Assembly: GCA_026710905.1 (NCBI GenBank) | Contig: JAPOQD010000144.1 | Location: 1 to 42,940, forward strand | Length of the DNA stretch: 42,940 nt | Direction of reading: 5' to 3' | Source of the DNA: Halieaceae bacterium | GTDB lineage: Bacteria > Pseudomonadota > Gammaproteobacteria > Pseudomonadales > Halieaceae | Part shown: piece after piece, positions 9,440 through 16,901 of the stretch | How positions within the stretch are numbered: position 1 is the stretch's first letter | Layout of the letters: every line of letters starts with the position of its first letter | The notes under the pieces: model-generated | What the model was told of the DNA's origin: nothing | What the model saw: only the letters and a program-made list of their open reading frames with translations | Databases searched by the model: none | Made by a program: the position numbers and the translations under genes

Positions 9440-10860
9440 GCGGCGTATTCCCGCATGAAGTTGACGGCTTCATCATTGACCTGGGTAGTGGCCGAACAAC
9501 TGATACGGTCATCATCCACTCCCTGTTTCTCGCTGTAGCGCATGATATCGTGATGAATGTACACACTTTCCAGCCCACAGGGGCATGGCTCGTCCCACTC
9601 GATGGTAATTTCGTCGCCGGAAATCACCCCGCCCCAGTGAGCCTCGTTGAACAGGTCATAGAATGCCGCGCGGCCGGTCACCTTGCCCCGGCGGGGAAGT
9701 GGTTCGCCGGATTCCGGGTGTAACAGAAAAGGAATCACCCAGGGCTGGACATGATAGTGTCCCTGATCACAGGCCCAGTGGAAGGCGCTGATCTCGGACA
9801 TGCCGTAGCCTTCCTGAATTCTCTCCACCCCAAGGAATTCCCTGATTCCATCCATGAAATTTTCCGGTAACACGTATCCCTTGGTGCCGCCTCCGGTGAG
9901 GATGGCGGAATCGGGGGCGAACACGCCGCTGACGCCCTGTTTCAAACCTTCCTCGGCGAGTTGGTGCATCAGCGGGTAGGCGCTGGTCATGAATACCCTC
10001 TTGCCGGCAAGGTCTCGGGTGCACTTGGCCAGGAAATCGGCCATTTCCCGAGGCCGGCGCTCCTGCATGGCGGTAAACTCCTCCTTGCGCTGCAACAGGG
10101 CCGGGTCTATCTTCAACCGGTCCAACTCTCCCCTGGCTGCCGCTAGCTGCATTCTGCTGGCCAGGAACATCAGGTCGGTATCGATGGCGTCGTTGTAGAG
10201 GGCGTGGAAACGGCTCTCATCGCCACCGGTAAATTCCGTGCGAATCATATCCGCCATACGCAGATGGCCGAGTTTTCCGCGTGCGTGATTGGGCCAGATT
10301 ACGTCTACCTGAACATTACGTTCCTCTTCCGCCGGTTCCTTGCCGAAGGTCTGGAACAGGAACATACGCCACATCTGCATGGATTTCGTGGCCCCGCGCT
10401 TGGACTTGGGGATAATGGACAGGGTGCCGGTAGTTCCCGATGAGGTGATTACTTCCAGGGGCGTCTCTTCATCCAGCCGGTCAATCCAGCCGTCGATGCT
10501 CACACAATCGGACACATCCAGTGTAGACAGGTCGTAGCTGGTCAGCTTGTCCAGCCACTTGGTCATCAGGTCGAAGCGTTTCTTCTCCATCAGCGAAGAG
10601 GGGTAGCTCTTGAACGCCGTATGCGCAAACAGCAGTGGCGTCACATCGTTGAATTCCCGCAATTCATTCACTCCCAGCCGGTCGGAGAGTTTGCGCAATA
10701 TTTCTATGCTTTGCCGGTGTTCCTGGAAGCGGAGGTCCATGGCCAGATGCTGGATTTCTTCCAACTCAGCCCGTGCAATGCTGTGCATCCTGGTAATTGA
10801 ATCGTTGAACAATCCTGCAGGGTCGGCCATGAGTTGAACCGCTTGCTGTTTTGCAGACAT
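9436..10860 (-). CDS. LuxE-like acyl-protein synthetase
   Basis: A 474-residue protein of the LuxE/acyl-protein synthetase group. These activate a carboxylic acid with ATP and hand it, through an enzyme thioester, to LuxC. The adenylate-forming P-loop-like motif SSGTTGTLS is at about residues 140-148, and GGGTKGYV and EGYGMSEISAFHWAC follow as further nucleotide-binding motifs. It is about 100 residues longer than classical LuxE (about 370), the extra length being mostly N-terminal. A strong Shine-Dalgarno AGGAG lies five bases before the ATG. It sits 117 bases after leuA on the same strand, so read-through is possible. Confidence 0.85.
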   Translation of the reverse strand: MSAKQQAVQLMADPAGLFNDSITRMHSIARAELEEIQHLAMDLRFQEHRQSIEILRKLSDRLGVNELREFNDVTPLLFAHTAFKSYPSSLMEKKRFDLMTKWLDKLTSYDLSTLDVSDCVSIDGWIDRLDEETPLEVITSSGTTGTLSIIPKSKRGATKSMQMWRMFLFQTFGKEPAEEERNVQVDVIWPNHARGKLGHLRMADMIRTEFTGGDESRFHALYNDAIDTDLMFLASRMQLAAARGELDRLKIDPALLQRKEEFTAMQERRPREMADFLAKCTRDLAGKRVFMTSAYPLMHQLAEEGLKQGVSGVFAPDSAILTGGGTKGYVLPENFMDGIREFLGVERIQEGYGMSEISAFHWACDQGHYHVQPWVIPFLLHPESGEPLPRRGKVTGRAAFYDLFNEAHWGGVISGDEITIEWDEPCPCGLESVYIHHDIMRYSEKQGVDDDRISCSATTQVNDEAVNFMREYAA

Positions 10861-10977
10861 AAAGAACTCCTGATTACTTTACCGATAATGAAAAAATCAT
10901 GGGGTTGCGCAGCGCTGTGCCGGAGTTTACCCGGATAACAGGCAAGGCACGAATTCGGCAAGAGAGGTTCGGGGCTG

Positions 10978-12678
10978 CTAGGCGGCGTGCTCCGCATCTG
11001 CGCGGACGGCTACATTGATGGCGCCGAGAATGGCATCGAGAGAAGCCTGGATGATGTCGGCGCTGCGCCCCACCCCACAAACCCGCTGGCCATCGATATT
11101 GAGCTGAATGTAGCAGATGGCTTCGGCATCGGCGCTGTGGCTGAGGGCGTGTTCACTGTATTCAACCAGAACGATCTTTTTGCCGATGAACAATGCCATG
11201 GCCTTGGTGAATGCCTCCACGACCCCGGAGCCGCTGCCGCTCAGGGTATGGGTGACGCGGCCCTTGATCAGCTCGGCTTGCAGTTTGTCGACCTTGCTCT
11301 CCCTGCTGATCTGATAATTGCCCAGCTTCCATGGGCCGGAAGTAGAAAAATACGTGGACTGGAACAACTCCCAGATTACATCGGGCGCCACTTCGGTTTC
11401 GGTTTTCTCGGCATGATGCTGCACCGTGGAGCTAAAATCGATCTGCAGCCAGCGGGGCAGTTGCAAGTTGTAGTCACGCTCCAGCACATAGGCGATACCG
11501 CCCTTGCCGGATTGGCTGTTGATGCGCACCACTTCCTGATAACTGCGGCCGATATCCGCCGGGTCGATGGGCAGATAGGCCACCTGCCAGGCTTGCGCGT
11601 CATCATATTTATCCAGGCATTTCTTGATCGCATCCTGGTGGCTGCCGGAAAATGCCGTGAATACCAGTTCGCCCGCGTAGGGGTGTCGGGGATGTACCGG
11701 TAACTGGGTGCACTCCCTGTAGGTCTGTACGATATGGTCCATGTCTTCAAAGTCCAGGGTGGGGTCTATCCCCTGGCTGTACAGATTCATGGCCATGGTC
11801 AGGATATCCATGTTGCCGGTGCGTTCACCATTGCCCAGCAAGGTGCCCTCCACGCGTTCGGCGCCGGCCATCAGCGCGAGTTCCGCCGCAGCCACGGCGC
11901 AGCCGCGGTCATTGTGGGTATGAGTGGACACCAGGATACTGTCCCGCTTGTCTATCCTGGCGCAGAAATATTCAATCTGGTCGGCATACACGTTCGGTGT
12001 ACTCATTTCGACGGTGGCGGGCAAGTTGATGATGCAGCGCTGTTTCGGGGTGGGTTGCCAGACCTGGATTACCGCATTGCAGATATCCACGGCAAAGTCC
12101 ATTTCGGTACCGGTAAAACTTTCCGGAGAGTATTCGAATACCCACTCGGTTGCCGGGTAATGCCTGGAGTGTTCCAGTACTAATCTTGCACCTTCCACGG
12201 CTATATCAATGATGCCGTCCCGGCCAAGTTGAAACACTTTTTCCCTTTGCACCGTGGAGGTGGAGTTGTACAAATGCAGGATGGCGCGGTGCGCTCCGTG
12301 CAGGGACTCGAAGGTTTTTTCGATTAATTCGGGACGAGCCTGGGTCAGAACCTGCAGGGTGACGTCTTCCGGCACACGGCCCTTGTCCAACAGTTCCCGC
12401 ACGAAATCGTAATCGGTGGTGGACGCGGACGGGAAACCCACCTCAATCTCCTTGAAACCGACTGCCACGAGTTCATCGTACAAACGTGATTTCTGCGAAG
12501 GAGTCATGGGTTCGACCAGGGCCTGATTACCATCGCGCAGATCCACGCTACACCAGATGGGCGCCTGCTTGATCACGGCATCTGGCCAGCGCCGGGACGC
12601 CATCTTCAGCGCCGGATAGGCTGGATACTTGCGATAGTCGAACTTTTTCACGCCGGCAGTTTCCGCATTGCTTGCCAT
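10978..12678 (-). CDS. leuA: 2-isopropylmalate synthase (long, type 2 LeuA)
   Basis: A 566-residue enzyme of the first committed step of leucine synthesis, condensing acetyl-CoA with 2-oxoisovalerate. The metal and substrate motif DLRDGNQALVEPM lies near residues 47-59. HTHNDRGCAVAAAEL provides the conserved histidine and asparagine. GSGSGVVEAFTKAM starts the C-terminal LeuA regulatory domain, which normally binds leucine for feedback inhibition. The length and the YRKYPAYPALK opening match the long form found in actinobacteria and many proteobacteria rather than the 523-residue E. coli enzyme. It starts at the ATG at 12678. No leader peptide or attenuator is visible upstream, so regulation is not evident from the sequence. 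Confidence 0.96.
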   Translation of the reverse strand: MASNAETAGVKKFDYRKYPAYPALKMASRRWPDAVIKQAPIWCSVDLRDGNQALVEPMTPSQKSRLYDELVAVGFKEIEVGFPSASTTDYDFVRELLDKGRVPEDVTLQVLTQARPELIEKTFESLHGAHRAILHLYNSTSTVQREKVFQLGRDGIIDIAVEGARLVLEHSRHYPATEWVFEYSPESFTGTEMDFAVDICNAVIQVWQPTPKQRCIINLPATVEMSTPNVYADQIEYFCARIDKRDSILVSTHTHNDRGCAVAAAELALMAGAERVEGTLLGNGERTGNMDILTMAMNLYSQGIDPTLDFEDMDHIVQTYRECTQLPVHPRHPYAGELVFTAFSGSHQDAIKKCLDKYDDAQAWQVAYLPIDPADIGRSYQEVVRINSQSGKGGIAYVLERDYNLQLPRWLQIDFSSTVQHHAEKTETEVAPDVIWELFQSTYFSTSGPWKLGNYQISRESKVDKLQAELIKGRVTHTLSGSGSGVVEAFTKAMALFIGKKIVLVEYSEHALSHSADAEAICYIQLNIDGQRVCGVGRSADIIQASLDAILGAINVAVRADAEHAA

Positions 12679-12869
12679 ATAAGCCCCAAGTATAAATCAA
12701 GCACCCCGGCTACCCGCCTGCAAAATTCCATTCTTGGGGAAAAATTATTGCAAAAAAGTACCATTTCGAGACGAAAATATTGCTTGTAGCACTAAAAACT
12801 GCTCGATATCAAGGGTTGGCGCTGGTTTTGAACCGAGCATGTTGCTTGCAGGGAACAGGCCGGCCATGA
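12679..12869. other. Intergenic region upstream of leuA
   Basis: This 191-base stretch upstream of the minus-strand leuA is A/T-richer than its surroundings. It must carry the leuA promoter, but no convincing -35/-10 pair stands out. A TATACT sequence on the minus strand, close to the ATG, would imply a very short leader. No gene or strong repeat is visible. Confidence 0.4.
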
Positions 12870-13157
12870 CTATTTTCAACAAGCTTCAAGGAGCGGTACG
12901 GCTGCGGCGAGTACGGCCGTCCCTTCCAGAAGTTCGATGCCAGCTTCGACAAGCCCCAAACCATTACCAGGAAAACTGATCAGACGGTGCAGTTCGCCCA
13001 TGATGGCGAACGCGCCCGCTACAGGCGGTATCGCAAAGTCCTGCGTGGCGCCGCGGTTGCCAAGACGCCATGGGGCGGACTTGAGATAAAACCTTCTGGA
13101 GATGTCTGCTCGTACACGGCATTTGTTCAAAAGGGGTCGTTGTCTGCGTATTCCTGA
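12870..13157 (+). pseudogene. Relic of an Rhs/YD-repeat-like protein
   Basis: An open stretch of about 95 codons (TGA just before it at 12867, TGA at 13155-13157) with no plausible start. It contains FDKPQTITRKTDQTVQFAHD (12945-13004) followed by GERARYRRYRKV. This resembles the core-proximal segment of Rhs proteins, where F-D-x-P-xx-I precedes a tract like V-x-F-x-Y-x-x-x-x-x-R-Y-R-R. Typical downstream Rhs features (the YxGG/TTRY strand, the RHS core DPxGxxD) are missing, so this can only be a small degraded fragment. It lies between leuA and the toxin-antitoxin pair, at the edge of the accessory island. The call rests on pattern resemblance by eye. Confidence 0.4.
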
Positions 13158-13263
13158 CTCCCCATCACTGTCAGACTTGGGTGTTTCAGCCTCTGCCCTT
13201 GATTCTGGGCGCAATGGAGTTTATCTTACTTCTGCCTTACTCAATTTGCCGAGAGGAATATCG

Positions 13264-13539
13264 ATGCCGGACCCCAAACGGCTCACCACCACCGTCTCGA
13301 CCAAGGGCCAGGTCATCCTGCCCAAGACAATGCGCCAGGCGCTGCATTGGGAGGCGGGAATGCGGCTAATCGTAGAAAATACTCCCGAGGGTGTGTTGCT
13401 GAAACCGGAGCCAGCCTTTTCCGAGACCAGGGCCGAGGACGTGTTTAGACGCCTGGCCCGCGGTGGCGCGCCCAAATCCCTGGCCGAAATGGACGCGGGG
13501 ATTCTGGCGGAAGCAAAGCGGCGTCATGCGGGCGATTGA
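13264..13539 (+). CDS. AbrB/MazE-type antitoxin (VapB-like)
   Basis: A 91-residue protein with an N-terminal swapped-hairpin AbrB DNA-binding domain (TTTVSTKGQVILPKTMRQAL, residues 7-26), then GMRLIVENTPEGVLLKP. The acidic and basic C-terminal tail is the part expected to bind the toxin. The start is the ATG at 13264, preceded by GAGAGGAA; a longer frame from 13102 adds residues unlike the family. Its last 14 bases overlap the PIN toxin gene, as is usual for coupled toxin-antitoxin operons. The complex is expected to repress its own promoter just upstream, but no operator palindrome is obvious. Confidence 0.88.
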   Translation: MPDPKRLTTTVSTKGQVILPKTMRQALHWEAGMRLIVENTPEGVLLKPEPAFSETRAEDVFRRLARGGAPKSLAEMDAGILAEAKRRHAGD

Positions 13540-13912
13540 TACCAATATCGTCGTTCGATACCTGACTGGCGACGAACCGGGTCAGGCCGTCAAGGCCAGA
13601 GCCACAATCGACGCAGGGCATGTTTTCGTCAGCACAACAGTTTTGCTGGAAAGTGAATGGGTGTTGCGCAGTGTCTACGATTTTGCCAAAGCGGAGGTTG
13701 CGGCGGCCCTGCGCGCCTTCGCGGGACTGCCAGGCGTTACCGTGGAAAGCCCTGTCCTGACCGCCGAGGCCCTCGACCGAGCGGAGAAGGGCATGGATTT
13801 TGCCGATGCGCTGCATCTCGGCGCTGCAGCGCAATGCGAAGCCATGCTGACTTTCGACCACCGGTTCATCGAACTGGCCAGGGGCGCGGTGATCAGCGTG
13901 ACAGAACCTTGA
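13526..13912 (+). CDS. PIN-domain toxin (VapC-like ribonuclease)
   Basis: A 128-residue PIN-domain protein starting at the ATG at 13526, inside the end of the antitoxin gene. Acidic residues expected to hold the catalytic metal are visible: D5 in AIDTNIVVRYL, E42 or E44 in LLESEWVL, D91/D94 in MDFADALHL, and D111 in TFDHRF. VapC toxins are Mg-dependent RNases, often cutting tRNA or rRNA, and are held inactive by the partner antitoxin. All catalytic positions look intact, so the pair may be functional. A related but broken PIN fragment lies at 21798-21929, on the other side of the island. Confidence 0.88.
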   Translation: MRAIDTNIVVRYLTGDEPGQAVKARATIDAGHVFVSTTVLLESEWVLRSVYDFAKAEVAAALRAFAGLPGVTVESPVLTAEALDRAEKGMDFADALHLGAAAQCEAMLTFDHRFIELARGAVISVTEP

Positions 13913-13998
13913 GATATGCAGACAACGCCATAACGACAGAACTGCGCTTTCACGCTGGTGATCTTTGTCTGACTGTTAACCTTACCAAAACAATCGGA

Positions 13999-14062
13999 GG
14001 ACACTCACCTCTTTTTTTCGCGTCGATTAATCTTATGATTATTCTTGAAATGATGAGTGTCC
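13999..14062. repeat. Inverted repeat between toxin and VRR-NUC-like gene
   Basis: GGACACTCA at 13999-14007 is the exact inverse of TGAGTGTCC at 14054-14062, with a 46-base A/T-rich centre. It lies in the otherwise empty 209-base gap after the PIN toxin gene. It could be a small transposon remnant or an operator; nothing else supports either reading. Confidence 0.4.
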
Positions 14063-14121
14063 GTTTTAATCCGTTCCCACAGTCTTGACTATGGGGTCCA
14101 CATTAGGCAAAAGAAGCATCA

Positions 14122-14651
14122 GTGGTTCAAAAGACGATTACATACGGCGGCGAGCAAGAAAAACTTTTACTACGCGAATGGAAGCCTGGCGAGAAAGCGC
14201 CATACCGGAAAACGTATTGCCTGAAACCTGGACAACACTGGGGTGACGCCGAAGAAACCCCAAAACAAAATGAGGGTTATGTCCTGACACCTGACGGAAA
14301 TCAAATTCCCGTTGGCGCCCGTATTGCTCAGGAACTCATGTCTGAGGGCGCAATAGTTGCTGCTTTTGTAGAGTTGTGGGGAAAATGTGTGCTCGTGAAT
14401 CATGAACTTGTATGCATTCCAGAAGAAGGTGAGCTCGGTGAAGCGTTAGCCAAAATTCGGGCAGAAAACCATGGGAAACTTGGCGGCTTACCCGACGTTA
14501 TTGCGATATATCCAAACGGAAAAATTGTCTTCAGGGAGGCAAACGTGCCGGCAAGGATAGGATTCAATCGAAGCAGTATAAAATGGCCAAATTGCTTCGG
14601 AAAATATTCGGGCCACGTTTAGACCTTGGTGTTGTAGAATGGGATGCTTAG
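14122..14651 (+). pseudogene. VRR-NUC-like nuclease gene with a -1 frameshift
   Basis: The open frame from GTG 14122 stops at 14622 after 166 residues, but its last 28 residues look random. If one base is added to the AAA at 14541-14543, the reading passes into the other frame and runs to TAG 14649-14651. The restored C-terminus reads REAKRAGKDRIQSKQYKMAK and then LLRKIFGPRLDLGVVEWDA. The joined protein has the VRR-NUC pattern: GGLPDVIAIYPNGKIVF, then E-x-K, then Q about ten residues on, then a hydrophobic V-V-E strand. VRR-NUC domains are PD-(D/E)XK-fold nucleases found in phage proteins and FAN1-type repair enzymes. The break may be a real mutation, a sequencing error in a short A-run, or programmed slippage. 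The GTG start has only a weak ribosome binding site, so the N-terminus is uncertain. Confidence 0.6.
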
Positions 14652-14791
14652 TCAAAGCAGCGACTGCGAGTATTTTCAACAGAATCATGGGGTGGAAACC
14701 AACCCATTTTAGCTGTTAGCCCTCGTATTTGAAGTCTGCCTATATCCCGTCTGCCTCATTGACGGCACAATCCCACTGAAAACGCATGGAC

Positions 14792-15952
14792 TCAAGCTAT
14801 TCCCCCTTCGCCTAGGACTTCTTCAACGATATCGTGCTCGTCAAGGAAGTCTGAAGATACAGGGCCATCATCTGGATTATGGCCAGCTAGCCGTGCTTCT
14901 TCTATAACTTGTTGCATCGTATCAACTATCTTGGCTGGAGTGATTTCGGTCAGCTGCGACGCTATAGCTTCGATTGCTGCCTTTTCAAATGGAAAAAAGT
15001 CTCCTTCACCTTCTAGGTCAAGCCTATTCATACTTAATATATCCTTCACAAAATCGACAGCATCGTCTTTATCTAGTCCGATCAGTTCAATTTGACGGTT
15101 AATTCGACGTAAAACATAGTCGAAGAAGAGCACGGGGAGTTGTGATATCTCAGCAGAAAGTGCGATGATTATGCAAAAACAGTTTGGGCAATTGTCGTAG
15201 ATATGTCGTAACAAATCATTGACCTCCCGCGCCTCCTTAACACTCGCCCGATCCAGATCATCTAGTTCGTCAATGAACAGATAGGTGGCCTTCTTGAAGC
15301 GTTTATGATCCGTGTCTGTGATTACCATTTCATGAACAAACAGGTTCACAATCCGTGTGAAAATTGTCATGGCCTGATAGTCGCTTTTGGCGGTTAGTAG
15401 TGCTGCAAAACCGTCAACGTTTTTGCACTGGTATAGGTCTTTGGCAAAATTGCTCAGCTCCACCGCTGGGATGAGCTTCTCGATTGTTTGTTCATTGGAG
15501 ATATCTCCAAGATCTCCGACATCTTTTCTTGCAGTTATGCATGTAACAAGAAAGTCGTGAAATACCTGCAAATCTGCGACTAGATTGGATTTTCCAACAA
15601 TGTCGTTCTGAAAGGCATTTGCAAATGAAAATTTTCCATTTTCTTGGCGCAGTGTCGGGATGAAATAACAAGCCGCATCATAGGTATCCATTTCTTCGTG
15701 TAGGATACGGTGTCGCGCCCAACTAAGGGCATGTGATTTTCCTGTGCCGTAATCACCATACACCATCAAAAAGTTGATGTTTCCGACTTGGTCTGCAAGC
15801 GACCGCTTCAAAAATTTATTTAATTGCCGCTGCTGTTTTTCATATCCAACCCAAATACTTGCCCTCGGATCGGCGGCAAAATTTGGGGTGGGTTTGAAGG
15901 GATTATCTTTCAAATTTGCCTTCTCGTAGTAGCTCAGTGGCTCTATCACCAT
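14792..15952 (-). CDS. AAA+ family ATPase, fifth gene of the putative defence operon
   Basis: A 386-residue P-loop ATPase with Walker A GDYGTGKS (66-73), Walker B YLFIDELDD (224-232), a sensor-1-like strand CIIIALSAE (260-268) and a pair of arginines at 282-283. The opening YYEKANLKDNPFKPTPNFA and GYEKQQRQLNKFLKR resemble the N-terminus of Orc/Cdc6-, ExeA- or BrxC-like ATPases that bind DNA or act as molecular switches. The C-terminus is acidic. The start ATG overlaps the stop of the PLD gene by seven bases, with GGAG about nine bases upstream. Within the operon it probably regulates or loads the nuclease, but that is inference. No protein name can be given. Confidence 0.85.
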   Translation of the reverse strand: MVIEPLSYYEKANLKDNPFKPTPNFAADPRASIWVGYEKQQRQLNKFLKRSLADQVGNINFLMVYGDYGTGKSHALSWARHRILHEEMDTYDAACYFIPTLRQENGKFSFANAFQNDIVGKSNLVADLQVFHDFLVTCITARKDVGDLGDISNEQTIEKLIPAVELSNFAKDLYQCKNVDGFAALLTAKSDYQAMTIFTRIVNLFVHEMVITDTDHKRFKKATYLFIDELDDLDRASVKEAREVNDLLRHIYDNCPNCFCIIIALSAEISQLPVLFFDYVLRRINRQIELIGLDKDDAVDFVKDILSMNRLDLEGEGDFFPFEKAAIEAIASQLTEITPAKIVDTMQQVIEEARLAGHNPDDGPVSSDFLDEHDIVEEVLGEGGIA

Positions 15953-16899
15953 TTGTCATTCTCCAGTCGTTTCCAATGTCCTCGGGCACGTAAGGCCCGA
16001 ACCTCTGTGAGGCCGTAGCCGCGGGTCACCAGATCGGTGACGTATGTTTCAATGTGATCTATCTCGCTATCGGGGACCGCATAGCAAAGTTCCTCGTTCC
16101 ATTTCTCCGTGCCTAGGGCAAGACCAGCAGAAGTCATATTGGCTGAGCCGATGAGCAAAAAGGAAGATAGCTTTTCGGGGTTAGGCAAACCGCGGTCATA
16201 CCGCCGATTTTCGTCCAGCACAAAACAATAGAGTTTGCTGTGAAGCCGAGGGTAGAAGTAAACGGAAATATTGCGCTCCTCTAACTGCTCTAACCACGTG
16301 ATGTTCTGATTCTTTGGTGGAGCAGTGATTAGCATGATACTCGCGCCGTCATCGACTTGGTCAAACAGCATCCCCCCAAATTTTGCCGTAGGAAGTAATT
16401 GTTGAGGGGTGATGAAGGGAGCGACTAGCCAGATATCTCGATGGGGCAAGTTGCGTCGTGAGAAAATGGCGCGGCTTATATCTGGATTGGGGCTATTTCG
16501 CAAGAAGCGGTTAGGCGGTGGCTCAACCGTGGTCTGCGCTGGTGCAGCAAGATACCGGTCGATGTCTTTCGTCACCCTAGGATTGTCTGGACTAAGCGGT
16601 ATTGCCGCATCGTAGGCCCTAGGTTTCGGCGTATCCAGCCGGTCCTCAATATCGTGCCCTCCGGCCCGATAGAGATAGACGTTAGACCCTGACCTGATGT
16701 AAATGACGCGATAAGCACTCTTTCCTCCACTAACGTATCGGATCCATGCGCCGGTAATTCCGTGATAACGGTGATCGTCACTATCCTCCCTGAAAGCGCC
16801 GGTGCGCAGTATGGTCCTATTAAGGACACGTTTTGCGAAGTGCGCTTCGGCCCGTGTCTGAAGATCAACGACAAAGTGCGGTAGCAAAAAGACTGACAT
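15946..16899 (-). CDS. PLD-fold nuclease with RelE/ParE-like N-terminal domain
   Basis: A 317-residue protein. The C-terminal half carries a phospholipase-D-like half site: RLHSKLYCFVLD (HxK near residue 220), then FLLIGSANMTSAGLALG and an E in EKWNEELCYAV. This is the HxK...GSxNxT signature of PLD-type nucleases, which usually need two half sites and so dimerise. The first 90 residues look like a RelE/ParE fold: a helical stretch (TRAEAHFAKRVLNRTILRTG), then AYRVIYIRSGSNVYLYRAGGHDIED, like the terminal strands of RelE-type toxins. I chose ATG 16899 over TTG 16905; it begins two bases after the preceding stop. Substrate, and whether the N-domain is catalytic, are unknown. Confidence 0.8.
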   Translation of the reverse strand: MSVFLLPHFVVDLQTRAEAHFAKRVLNRTILRTGAFREDSDDHRYHGITGAWIRYVSGGKSAYRVIYIRSGSNVYLYRAGGHDIEDRLDTPKPRAYDAAIPLSPDNPRVTKDIDRYLAAPAQTTVEPPPNRFLRNSPNPDISRAIFSRRNLPHRDIWLVAPFITPQQLLPTAKFGGMLFDQVDDGASIMLITAPPKNQNITWLEQLEERNISVYFYPRLHSKLYCFVLDENRRYDRGLPNPEKLSSFLLIGSANMTSAGLALGTEKWNEELCYAVPDSEIDHIETYVTDLVTRGYGLTEVRALRARGHWKRLENDKW

Positions 16900-16901
16900 G
16901 A

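Noticed and set aside
10987-11703. 238-codon plus-strand frame opposite leuA
   Set aside because: Antisense to a well-supported LeuA; high-GC genes often leave such open frames.
12876-13214. 112-codon minus-strand frame between leuA and the antitoxin
   Set aside because: The opposite strand shows the Rhs-like pattern; the minus-strand reading has no recognisable domain or ribosome binding site.
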